10,921 nucleotides of DNA, taken from assembly GCA_027486155.1 (NCBI GenBank), contig JAIXPR010000111.1, positions 1 to 10,921 of the forward strand, given 5' to 3'. Each line of letters opens with the position of its first letter. The stretch's first letter is position 1. This DNA comes from Pseudomonadota bacterium. GTDB lineage: Bacteria > Bdellovibrionota_C > UBA2361 > OMII01. Both the position numbers and the translations under genes were made by a program. Below, in pieces: positions 1 through 6,130 of this stretch. The notes under the pieces are model-generated. The model saw nothing but the letters and a program-made list of their open reading frames with translations, ran no database searches and was not told the origin of the DNA.

Positions 1-711
1 AACGGCGACAAGCACTGTCTGCACGGCTACTTTGCTCTTCTTACCCTGCGAGTTGATTGAGAAAGCCTTAACCTCTTGGGCTCCGACGGCAAGCTGCGGA
101 AGGGTGATCTCCCACGTACCTTGCGGGGATACTACGGTTGTTCCGGCCTGAATGTCGTTCACTAAGATCACAATCGAGCTTCCGGGTTCACCCTCGCCTG
201 AGAGTTTAGGCGCGAATCGGTTGACGACGAGAGGCTCGTCCGCCTTTCCAGGGAGTGCGATAACAGGTGGGGGGATCGGTGTTGAGGTCGCCACGGGAGT
301 TGGCGTTTCAGTGGCGACAGAGGTTGGGGTAGCCGTCACGGTCGGAGTGGCCGTAGGCACCACAGGCGACGCCACCGAGGTATTCGTCGGCGTTGCCGTG
401 CGTGTTGGCGTGGCCGTATTAAAGATCGGAGCTGACGTAGGAGTTCTCGTAGGGGTCACGGTAGGAGTCGATGTGTGCGTTGCTGAGGGCGTGAAGGTAA
501 AAGTGCTCGTTGGTGTTGTGGTTGGAGTAAGCGTTGAAGTGTGCGTAGGGGTTGGAGTGTGCGTAGGGGTCGCTGTGGCAGCAGCGAGCACAAAGGAGTG
601 ATTCAACACGGTATCGTATCCATTATCGCCAGCGGAATGTTGGGCATGGCACTCCCCGATGAGCCCTATGAGGGCTACAGAGATCCCAAGTAATCGAACG
701 GCTACGTTCAC
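1..711 (-). CDS. Secreted protein with Thr/Pro linker and Ig-like domain (partial, C-terminus outside window)
   Basis: This is a 237-codon open frame with no stop, read from GTG at 711 to the window edge. Residues 1-23 look like a Sec signal peptide: NVAVR, then a hydrophobic core (LLGISVALIGLIG), then a CHA cleavage site before QHS. Residues 46-147 are a low-complexity Thr/Pro linker of TPT, ATPT and TPTRT units. From about 165 a beta-rich segment begins (SGEGEPGSSIVILVND, then GTWEITLPQLAVG), the pattern of bacterial Ig-like or adhesin repeat domains. The protein is therefore probably exported and either surface-bound or released, with the linker holding the domain away from the N-terminus. 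The GTG was chosen because the signal peptide follows it directly; a GGAG lies 12 nt upstream, which is long, and an in-frame TTG lies 8 codons earlier. Ligand and function are unknown. The Gly/Val-rich plus-strand frame at 152-601 is its antisense shadow. Confidence 0.8.
   Translation of the reverse strand, partial: MNVAVRLLGISVALIGLIGECHAQHSAGDNGYDTVLNHSFVLAAATATPTHTPTPTHTSTLTPTTTPTSTFTFTPSATHTSTPTVTPTRTPTSAPIFNTATPTRTATPTNTSVASPVVPTATPTVTATPTSVATETPTPVATSTPIPPPVIALPGKADEPLVVNRFAPKLSGEGEPGSSIVILVNDIQAGTTVVSPQGTWEITLPQLAVGAQEVKAFSINSQGKKSKVAVQTVLVAV
271..576 (-). repeat. Degenerate Thr/Pro codon repeats (linker of the secreted protein)
   Basis: This stretch encodes residues 46-147 of the minus-strand secreted protein and consists of degenerate short repeats of ACN CCN codons (TPT, ATPT, TPTRT). 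A 14-nt direct repeat, gtgtgcgtaggggt, is exact at 539-552 and 557-570. Such tracts change length easily by slippage, so linker length may vary between strains. Confidence 0.7.
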
Positions 712-1179
712 GATGTCGCTAAGCTCCAAAGATCGCTGGATGCCTACATACGGCTTAATCCAGCGCTATGAGGTCCGCTCAGAGAATCACTCCACAAGAG
801 GTTGAGCCGGAACTGCATAGTCTCTTCCAATGGCTGGGGTCGGCAGAAAGCCTGAAAATCGTGAGACATTTGAGAGCTAATTTTGGGTTTTGTGCCCCAT
901 CGTCCGCCAAATCGCACCGCAACCACCTGACATGTCGTTACAGGAAGCTCCTATACCCTCCCTGTACGCCGCCTAAGTTTCAGGTACGAGAATGCCCCAC
1001 CCCCACAGTTCCATGTCGATTGGCACGTAGGGAGCACCCTCATCCTCTCTCGCTGCGACGTGACCACGCATAACTCCCGCATTGAGGATCTCATCAGTAT
1101 GGTGCGGCATATCGAGGCCTTGTCGACCTCACCTTACACACATGACACAGCGTGTACCGTTCGAACACTACGGCCATGA
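712..1179. other. Gene-poor region, no recognisable gene
   Basis: I recognise no gene, RNA or mobile element in these 468 bases. Short frames exist on both strands but none has a convincing start plus a family motif. The most protein-like is a plus-strand frame open from 931 to a TGA at 1177-1179, containing QFHVDWHVGSTLILSRCDV and RIEDLISMVRHIEAL. It has no good start codon with a Shine-Dalgarno and I do not know its family. It shares its frame with the TauE/SafE relic just downstream, so the area may be decayed coding sequence. The promoter of the minus-strand secreted protein should lie near 712-800, but I see no clear -35/-10 pair. Confidence 0.4.
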
Positions 1180-1593
1180 ACGCTGGCGTCGAAGGAGGCT
1201 TTCATCGCGACCAACGTGGTTATCGCTGCTCTCGTCGACATCGTCAGGCTCTTTGTGTACGGAGGGACATCCGGTTTCACGGGTTTGTCGGAACCCTACC
1301 TCGTGGTATTTGCGTGTCTGAGCGCGTTACTAGGGGCGTTTTTCGGAGCCCGGCACATCCATAAGATCACCTTGCGAAGCATTCAGATCCTCGTCTCGGT
1401 TCTCCTGGTGATTATCTCGGTCGGATTGGTGACGGGGTTACTGTGGCTCTACCGACAGACCCGAGTGCGCCCAGTATACTCGCTAGACAAGTCCCGGCGC
1501 ATTTGCAAGATTCTTCGCAGATTACGGAGATTCTCTCATCATGACATCACCATCACGTATCGTTGTGAAGCTCGGCACTCAGGTCGTAGTTGA
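1180..1593 (+). pseudogene. TauE/SafE (TSUP, DUF81) permease, C-terminal remnant
   Basis: The frame directly after a TGA at 1177-1179 reads SKEAFIATNVVIAALVDIVRLFVYG, then a hydrophobic stretch (SALLGAFFGARHIHKITLRS, LVSVLLVIISVGLVTGLL). This is the C-terminal half of TauE/SafE-family transporters, membrane proteins linked to export of sulfite or other small anions. About three membrane segments are visible. The N-terminal half, normally some 130 residues of similar hydrophobicity, is absent upstream in all plus frames. The frame also lacks a stop at the usual end: it continues through charged, non-family sequence into proB and stops at 1591-1593. A short gene starting at GTG 1216 is formally possible, but GGAGG is 17 nt away and half a permease would not be expected to work. 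Family assignment is fairly sure; pseudogene status is inference. Confidence 0.6.
1452..1480 (+). promoter_or_regulatory. Candidate sigma70 promoter for proBA
   Basis: CCGACA (1452-1457, 4 of 6 to TTGACA), a 17-nt spacer and TATACT (1475-1480, 5 of 6 to TATAAT) give a plausible housekeeping promoter. Initiation would fall near 1487, leaving a 5' UTR of about 54 nt before proB. It lies inside the degraded permease frame, consistent with proBA having its own promoter. No operator or riboswitch was recognised. Confidence 0.4.
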
Positions 1594-2704
1594 CCAGGCG
1601 ACCGGTATGCCCGCGCTTGAGCGCTTGGCGACGATTATCAACGATATCGTCAAACTCAAAGGTGCGGGACACGAGGTCATTCTCGTATCCTCCGGCGCTG
1701 TTGGAATGGGGAGACAAGCTCTCAACATCAGTGGGCCGATCGACCTCCCTCGAAAACAAGCGTGTGCCGCCGTCGGACAGTCAAGGCTGATGGCGCTCTA
1801 CGATCAATTGTGCGAAGCGGAGGGGGTAACTATCGCCCAAGTCCTGGTTACATCTCAGGACTTCACCAACCGCGCGTCGTACCTTAATCTCAGAAACTCG
1901 TGCGAACAGCTCCTCGAGCTAGGAACCCTTCCCATCTTCAATGAAAACGACGTGGTCTCTGTCGCGGGTATACGCGATACCGACACCAAAGCCGAGCAAC
2001 GGAGCTTCGATGACAACGACAAGCTCTCCGCGCTCGTGGCGGGCAAGCTCTCGGCTCAGACTCTGATTATCTTGACGAACGTCGATGGAGTCTTTACGGA
2101 TAACCCAGCTACAAATCCGGCGGCCCAACCGATAGTTCGCATTGACACCTTACAACACCTCTCCTCCATCTCATGTAACGGCACGTCAAACTTGGGACGA
2201 GGTGGCATGAGGTCTAAGTTGGAGGCAGCCAAGATAGCGGCGTTGTGCGGCGTCACTACGATCATCGCCTCAGCGAACCGCACAACTCCTATCACCTCGG
2301 CGCTCTCTGGAAGGGTCGGAACGACGGTCTCTATTGAAACCTCATCCGCTCCATCATCACTCTCAGGGCGAGAGCGATGGTTCGCTCTATCCTCGGGCTT
2401 CTCAGGAGTAGTTACGATCGACCTCAAAGCGAGGGAGAGCCTTGAGCGCGCCAGTAACAGCCTCCTGCCGGTGGGAGTTGTTCAGGTAGATGGCGACTTC
2501 ACGGTTGGAGAGGTAATCAACATCGTTGATACAAACGGCCACGAGGTGGGCCGTGGCATCTCAAGCCAAAATTCCGACACTCTGCGACGAATAGCGGGCA
2601 TGCGAACACAACAAGCGAAAAGCGTCCTCTCCGCGGAAGAGAAGGAAGAGGTAGTTCATCGAGATAATCTTGTCATCTTCTCTGAGGCCGCCGATGTTGC
2701 GTAA
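1541..2704 (+). CDS. proB: Glutamate 5-kinase
   Basis: Phosphorylates L-glutamate with ATP to gamma-glutamyl phosphate, the first and usually feedback-controlled step of proline synthesis in the cytoplasm. Residues 1-260 form the amino-acid-kinase domain: IVVKLGTQVV with Lys10, VILVSSGAVGMG at 46-57, CAAVGQSRLM at 75-84, PIFNENDVVS at 131-140, DDNDKLSALVAG at 157-168 and GRGGMRSKLEAA at 219-230. Residues about 278-370 are a PUA domain (SLLPVGVVQVDGDF, NSDTLRRIAG), so this is the long two-domain form; 387 residues is close to E. coli ProB (367). Compared with E. coli, the loop between FNEND and the DND motif is longer (around 142-156). The ATG start matches family length; GGAGA sits 10 nt upstream. 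proA follows with an 11-nt overlap, so the two are co-transcribed and probably translationally coupled. Confidence 0.95.
   Translation: MTSPSRIVVKLGTQVVVDQATGMPALERLATIINDIVKLKGAGHEVILVSSGAVGMGRQALNISGPIDLPRKQACAAVGQSRLMALYDQLCEAEGVTIAQVLVTSQDFTNRASYLNLRNSCEQLLELGTLPIFNENDVVSVAGIRDTDTKAEQRSFDDNDKLSALVAGKLSAQTLIILTNVDGVFTDNPATNPAAQPIVRIDTLQHLSSISCNGTSNLGRGGMRSKLEAAKIAALCGVTTIIASANRTTPITSALSGRVGTTVSIETSSAPSSLSGRERWFALSSGFSGVVTIDLKARESLERASNSLLPVGVVQVDGDFTVGEVINIVDTNGHEVGRGISSQNSDTLRRIAGMRTQQAKSVLSAEEKEEVVHRDNLVIFSEAADVA
2684..2696 (+). promoter_or_regulatory. Ribosome binding site and start that fix the proA N-terminus
   Basis: GAGG at 2684-2687 lies 6 nt before ATG 2694, inside the end of proB. 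This favours ATG 2694 over the in-frame TTG at 2670, which lacks a comparable Shine-Dalgarno and would add eight residues not expected for the family. Confidence 0.6.
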
Positions 2705-3974
2705 ATCCCTTCAAAACCTTCAAGAACACTCCCGAAAGGCGCGACTGCTTTCAGGAGAAACGCGCTCACAGATGCTGCGCGCCCTGGCGGACGCTATCAC
2801 GACACACACTCCCTACCTGCTCGCGGAGAACGCCAAAGATTGTGAGGAACATGCGTCCCTCCTGCCGCCATCCCTAGCCCAACGCCTCACATTGACCGAA
2901 GAGAAGATCGAAACGCTCGTGGCGGGACTGCGAGACCTAGCGGCAAAACCTGATCCTGTAGGACGTGAGCTCGCGCGGACCGAACTGGATGAGGGGCTTG
3001 TACTGGAAAAAGTGTCGATTCCTCTCGGCGTGTTCTGCGTCATCTTTGAATCGAGACCGGATGTCCTCTATCAGGTACTCGGTCTCGCCCTTCGAACGGG
3101 AAATGGCGTGGTTTTGAAGGGAGGTCGAGAGGCGACCCATTCTAATCGAGCGATGTGCGGCGTGGTTCAAGAGGCGTTACGACAAGCCGGATATCCTTGT
3201 GACTGGTTTTTATTGATTGAGGGAAGAGACTCGGTTGACGAGATCCTTCGATACGATGACCTCATCGATCTGGTTATTCCGAGGGGCTCCAACGAATTTG
3301 TTCGCTACATTCAGGAGCGATCTCGTATTCCCGTTCTCGGACACGCCGCTGGGGTCTGTCATCTCTATGTTCACTCCTCCGCGGACATCGCCAAAGCGAT
3401 CCAGATCATCGTCGACGCGAAAACCCAGTATCCGGCGGCGTGCAACTCCGTAGAGACGGTACTTGTTGATGCGTCGATCGCCGCTACCTTTCTTCCCCTG
3501 CTTCATCAAGCACTCCTCAAGGCTGGTGTGCGAAGCAGAGGATGCCGCGAGACTTGCGACCTACTTCGGATATCAGACACGGTAAAAGATACCGAGTGGA
3601 GCCTCGAATACAGCGATCTCATCCTCGCGATAAAGGTGGTATCGTCACTTGGTGAGGCGATAGACCACATCAATCGCTTCGGTTCGCGTCACACCGATGG
3701 GATTCTCGCGCAGGATCACGCCGTCTGCGAACATTTTACCTCCGCGGTCGACTCTGCAAGCGTGTTCGCCAATTGCTCCACTCGATTCGCGGATGGCTAC
3801 CGATTTGGCCTGGGCGCCGAGATCGGCATCGGAACGGGAAAGATTCACGCGCGTGGACCGGTCGGCATGGAGGGACTTCTCACCTACAAGTACATCCTGC
3901 GCGGAGATGGTCACGTCGTGGCGACCTACGCCGGGGAGAGCGCGAGAAGGCTGCTGGTAAGACCGATCCCGTAA
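2694..3974 (+). CDS. proA: Glutamate-5-semialdehyde dehydrogenase (gamma-glutamyl phosphate reductase)
   Basis: Reduces gamma-glutamyl phosphate with NADPH to glutamate-5-semialdehyde, which cyclises to pyrroline-5-carboxylate; it probably acts with ProB so that the labile phosphate is passed on. The 426 residues match the family (about 415-420). Visible signatures are IPLGVFCVIFESRPDV at 109-124, VVLKGGREATHSN at 139-151, PVLGHAAGVCHLYV at 213-226, the active-site segment QYPAACNSVETVLV with catalytic Cys250, SRHTDGI at 331-337 and the C-terminal block FGLGAEIGIGTGKIHARGP. It is an aldehyde-dehydrogenase-fold enzyme. ATG 2694 was chosen over TTG 2670 on Shine-Dalgarno and length. proC, for the last step of the pathway, is not in the window. 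Confidence 0.96.
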   Translation: MLRKSLQNLQEHSRKARLLSGETRSQMLRALADAITTHTPYLLAENAKDCEEHASLLPPSLAQRLTLTEEKIETLVAGLRDLAAKPDPVGRELARTELDEGLVLEKVSIPLGVFCVIFESRPDVLYQVLGLALRTGNGVVLKGGREATHSNRAMCGVVQEALRQAGYPCDWFLLIEGRDSVDEILRYDDLIDLVIPRGSNEFVRYIQERSRIPVLGHAAGVCHLYVHSSADIAKAIQIIVDAKTQYPAACNSVETVLVDASIAATFLPLLHQALLKAGVRSRGCRETCDLLRISDTVKDTEWSLEYSDLILAIKVVSSLGEAIDHINRFGSRHTDGILAQDHAVCEHFTSAVDSASVFANCSTRFADGYRFGLGAEIGIGTGKIHARGPVGMEGLLTYKYILRGDGHVVATYAGESARRLLVRPIP

Positions 3975-4047
3975 AGATGCCGAGCTCGCAAACGTGCGCG
4001 TTAACGCGGGGCAAAGTTAGCCTACGAGTAGGTGTTACCTCGCTTCT
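3975..4047. other. Convergent spacer between proA and the glycosyltransferase, no clear terminator
   Basis: This 73-bp spacer must end two converging transcripts. It contains a perfect 12-bp palindrome CGCGTTAACGCG (3997-4008) and a small inverted repeat CCTAC-GA-GTAGG (4021-4032). Neither has a following T-run on either strand, so no canonical intrinsic terminator is visible; termination may be Rho-dependent or inside the genes. Confidence 0.4.
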
Positions 4048-5058
4048 CTATACCTGAGCTACCTGGCGCTTCTTCTCTTGAACGGCGTCCTCTTGTTGAG
4101 GAACGCTCTTAGGAAGCTCACTCTTGCGCATACGAACAAGGAGGTCCTCGATAAGCGTTCGATTCGCCGAGAGCAGGTCCGCGAGGATGCCGAGCACGAA
4201 CATCTGCACGGCGATAACGACACACACACCGCCAACCACTACGGACTGAACAAGTCCCGTCCCCTGCCCCTGCCGAATGACGTAGTAATAGCAGAACCGC
4301 GCCAGAAGGAAGACTCCGGGAATCAGAAAGAGCGCCGAGAACAGCATGAAGGTGCGAAACGGTTGATACAGGGTAACCATTCGTAGAATGGTAGCGCCTG
4401 ACTTTCGAACCTTCGCGAAGAGGCTCGTGATAAGGCGTGAATCTCGAGTTTTAGCGTTGACCGAAATCGGAACCCACTCAACATCGAGTCCTTTTTGGTG
4501 CGCCTGGATAAGAGTGTCGACGGTATAGGTGTAGTTCGTCAGAACGTGAATCTTCAGGAGAGCTTCGCGACTATACGCGCGGAAGCCACTCACTGCGTCC
4601 CTCACTGGCAATCCGGTGAGAGATTCGATAACACCACTGCCAAGCACCTGCAGCCGCTGCTTGATCCAAGAGAACTCCTGGACCTTGCCGGGGGAACGAT
4701 CGCCAATCGCGATGTCAGCTTTTCCGTTGACGATCGGTCGAACGAGATCAGCGATGTACCGAGAGGGGTACTGGTTATCACCATCAGTGTTCACAACGAT
4801 ATCAGCGCCCTGCTTGAGCGCGTGATCGATACCCGCTCTGAACGCCCGTCCTAGCCACCGCCGATTGACACGCCCGGCGGAAACGATGTGGTGAACTCCC
4901 AACGCGCGCGCTACCTTCACGGTGTTGTCGGTGGAACCATCATCGATGATCTGATACTCGATGACATCAATACCCGGAATGTGTTTCGGCATACCCTCAA
5001 AGACAAGGGGGAGGGTCTTCTCTTCGTTAAAACACGGGATCTGGATAATGAGCTTCAC
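4048..5058 (-). CDS. Family 2 glycosyltransferase with two C-terminal membrane helices
   Basis: A GT2 enzyme of the polyprenyl-phosphate sugar transferase type. The GT-A domain comes first: IIQIPCFNEEKTLP at 4-17, DDGSTDNT at 39-46, NTDGDNQYPSRY at 90-101 (the DxD-like metal and nucleotide site) and DAVSGFRAYSREAL at 154-167. A hydrophobic tail follows with segments at about 235-260 and 268-296, then the GILADLLSANRTLIEDLLVR pattern typical of this subgroup and a charged C-terminus. It probably transfers a sugar from a nucleotide donor to a lipid carrier or glycolipid at the inner membrane; the sugar cannot be read from sequence. GTG 5058 is preferred: AAGGA lies 7 nt upstream and the protein then begins MKLIIQIPC as in relatives. 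An upstream GTG at 5109 would add 17 non-family residues and has no Shine-Dalgarno. It is a single gene, convergent with proA. Confidence 0.85.
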   Translation of the reverse strand: MKLIIQIPCFNEEKTLPLVFEGMPKHIPGIDVIEYQIIDDGSTDNTVKVARALGVHHIVSAGRVNRRWLGRAFRAGIDHALKQGADIVVNTDGDNQYPSRYIADLVRPIVNGKADIAIGDRSPGKVQEFSWIKQRLQVLGSGVIESLTGLPVRDAVSGFRAYSREALLKIHVLTNYTYTVDTLIQAHQKGLDVEWVPISVNAKTRDSRLITSLFAKVRKSGATILRMVTLYQPFRTFMLFSALFLIPGVFLLARFCYYYVIRQGQGTGLVQSVVVGGVCVVIAVQMFVLGILADLLSANRTLIEDLLVRMRKSELPKSVPQQEDAVQEKKRQVAQV

Positions 5059-5070
5059 GGGCAGTTCCTT
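5056..5070 (-). promoter_or_regulatory. Ribosome binding site deciding the glycosyltransferase start
   Basis: On the minus strand AAGGA (5066-5070) precedes GTG (5058-5056) by 7 nt. This supports the shorter protein over the frame opening at 5109. Confidence 0.55.
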
Positions 5071-5373
5071 TACGGGTTCGAGGGTACACCAACTCTCTGC
5101 TCTACTCACGCCATTGGAGGGAGATTTTGAGAACGATGATACCGTAAGTTAGCTGAAGATGGTCGGGGCTAACAGGGGCTCGTTGCGACAGCCTCGCTAC
5201 TCCCACTACCCCGAGGGACCTCCCAACGTGGCGGTAAGCAATTAAATTGATTGCGTAAAAATATCCAAAGGTGGGTAAAGAGGCTGGCCCCAGGGCCCTC
5301 AGTCAACGCTCCAGTTTTTTAGCGAAGGTCGCAAGGGTGCGCAACAGGCACCCACCTTGCCCCCTTGAGACAA
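5059..5373. other. Intergenic region between glycosyltransferase and immunity gene
   Basis: No gene or RNA is recognised in these 315 bases. They contain an AT-rich inverted repeat CAATT-A-AATTG near 5240-5250, a GC-rich short dyad GGCCC-CA-GGGCC near 5285-5297, and the larger hairpin listed separately. The glycosyltransferase promoter should be here, upstream of 5058 on the minus strand, but no convincing -35/-10 pair was found. Confidence 0.4.
5331..5360. repeat. Hairpin-forming inverted repeat 3' of the Imm8-like gene
   Basis: GCAAGG at 5331-5336 pairs with CCTTGC at 5355-5360, and GTGC with GCAC inside; alternatively GGGTGC and GCACCC form an uninterrupted 6-bp stem over a 7-nt loop. It starts 13 nt beyond the stop of the minus-strand immunity gene, a position suited to transcript ending or 3' protection. 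The minus strand has no T-run after it, so it is not a canonical intrinsic terminator. Confidence 0.45.
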
Positions 5374-5709
5374 TTACTCCCTATCCCAATGCAACTCCCA
5401 GGAGCCGCCGATCTTGCGAATACACTCCTCCCACTCATGCCCCGCGGCCGACGCGCACCGATGAGCGATCTCTCTCCTTACAGCCTCCCACTCGATGTCG
5501 TTCAATATAATGAATTTGTCGGATGGCGCCTGACCTGTATACTCAAGGAATTCAGGGGTCACCACCTGAAACGTTACGATGTCCGTTTCGCTCGAGTCCT
5601 CTGCTCCTATCTCGGCTTCAACCGATACCACGCAATCTTTGGGATGAGAGGCGAGAGAGCTCCAATCAGAGAGATATCGACTGGTGAGCGCGAGAAGAAC
5701 CGGCTTCAT
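5374..5709 (-). CDS. Imm8-like immunity protein
   Basis: This 111-residue soluble acidic protein has no signal peptide or membrane segment. Its layout resembles the Imm8 family of polymorphic-toxin immunity proteins: a variable N-terminal strand region, TDIVTFQVVTPEFLE at 42-56, a short loop, FIILNDIEWEAVRREIAHRC at 66-85, then HEWEECIRKIGGSWELHWD near the C-terminus. Family members usually have F.V.TP followed by W/FL, a middle Y/W-E segment and a WE motif near the end at about 110-120 residues, which fits. Such proteins bind and neutralise a cognate toxin in the cytoplasm. No toxin module is visible in the 421 bases upstream or elsewhere in the window, so it appears to be an orphan. ATG 5709 has AGGG 7 nt upstream. 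The assignment rests on remembered motif pattern, not a search. A 231-codon TTG frame runs antisense and is taken as a shadow. Confidence 0.6.
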   Translation of the reverse strand: MKPVLLALTSRYLSDWSSLASHPKDCVVSVEAEIGAEDSSETDIVTFQVVTPEFLEYTGQAPSDKFIILNDIEWEAVRREIAHRCASAAGHEWEECIRKIGGSWELHWDRE

Positions 5710-6130
5710 ACGGATACCCTACGATTAAGCGTGTCAGCGGAACGCCCTCAACGGGAAGGCCTACCTCCCTTAGGGTACGCCTCATATGCATGGCTCTCCA
5801 AGAAAAAGTTAGGGCTTAGACGTAATACGTGGGAAACAAGTAACAGCGAGATAACTCAACCTGCTGTTTTTAGACACTTACGTGCCAATTATCCGCTTCC
5901 GTTGGCGAGCCCGTTCACGTGGAGACCACAACTCATCGCAACCCAGCGAATCCGCCGACGCGCCTACGTTGTTGGCTTGCACGTTCAAGGGATTGAAACT
6001 GGGGGGCACGCCAGCCACACGCGCGAGGAACGAATGCGCAACGTTTCTTCAACAGTATAGGTCGGTCGACCGATGTGCTCGGGCGGCTCACGACCACGAT
6101 CAACACGCGAGAGTCGCAAGCAACCGGGTG
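5710..6130. other. Intergenic region upstream of the Imm8-like gene, no recognised gene
   Basis: These 421 bases separate the 3' end of the lipid operon from the immunity gene. No toxin C-terminus, RNA gene or mobile-element end was recognised. The part at 5786-5880 is relatively AT-rich and is the likely site of the immunity-gene promoter, though no good -35/-10 pair stands out. A minus-strand frame of about 60 codons near 5880-6050 (containing SFNPLNVQANNVG) ends in TAA and lacks a start with a Shine-Dalgarno; I could not assign it. A perfect 12-bp palindrome lies at 6062-6073. Confidence 0.4.
6062..6073. repeat. Perfect 12-bp palindrome downstream of the methyltransferase gene
   Basis: TCGGTCGACCGA is its own reverse complement. 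It could be a protein-binding dyad or chance; it is 58 nt beyond the methyltransferase stop and has no spacer or T-run that would make it a terminator. Confidence 0.35.

Noticed and set aside
152..601. Plus-strand 149-residue Gly/Val-rich frame (GVGVAVGV-type)
   Set aside because: It is the reverse complement of the Thr/Pro linker in the minus-strand exported protein, whose signal peptide and Ig-like domain are far more convincing.
3997..4008. CGCGTTAACGCG as a terminator between proA and the glycosyltransferase
   Set aside because: A palindrome with no loop and no T-run on either side cannot be a standard intrinsic terminator.
5059..5109. Upstream GTG start for the glycosyltransferase (17 extra residues)
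   Set aside because: There is no Shine-Dalgarno before 5109, and the family N-terminus begins at the internal GTG, which has AAGGA at 7 nt.
5987..5999. AAGGGATTGAAAC, the 3' end seen in many CRISPR repeats
   Set aside because: Only one copy is present, with no second repeat at spacer distance and no cas genes, so it is most likely chance.
5365..6060. Plus-strand 231-codon frame opposite the Imm8-like gene
   Set aside because: It has a TTG start, no Shine-Dalgarno, no family motif, and overlaps the Imm8-like gene antisense. Length alone is weak evidence in this composition.
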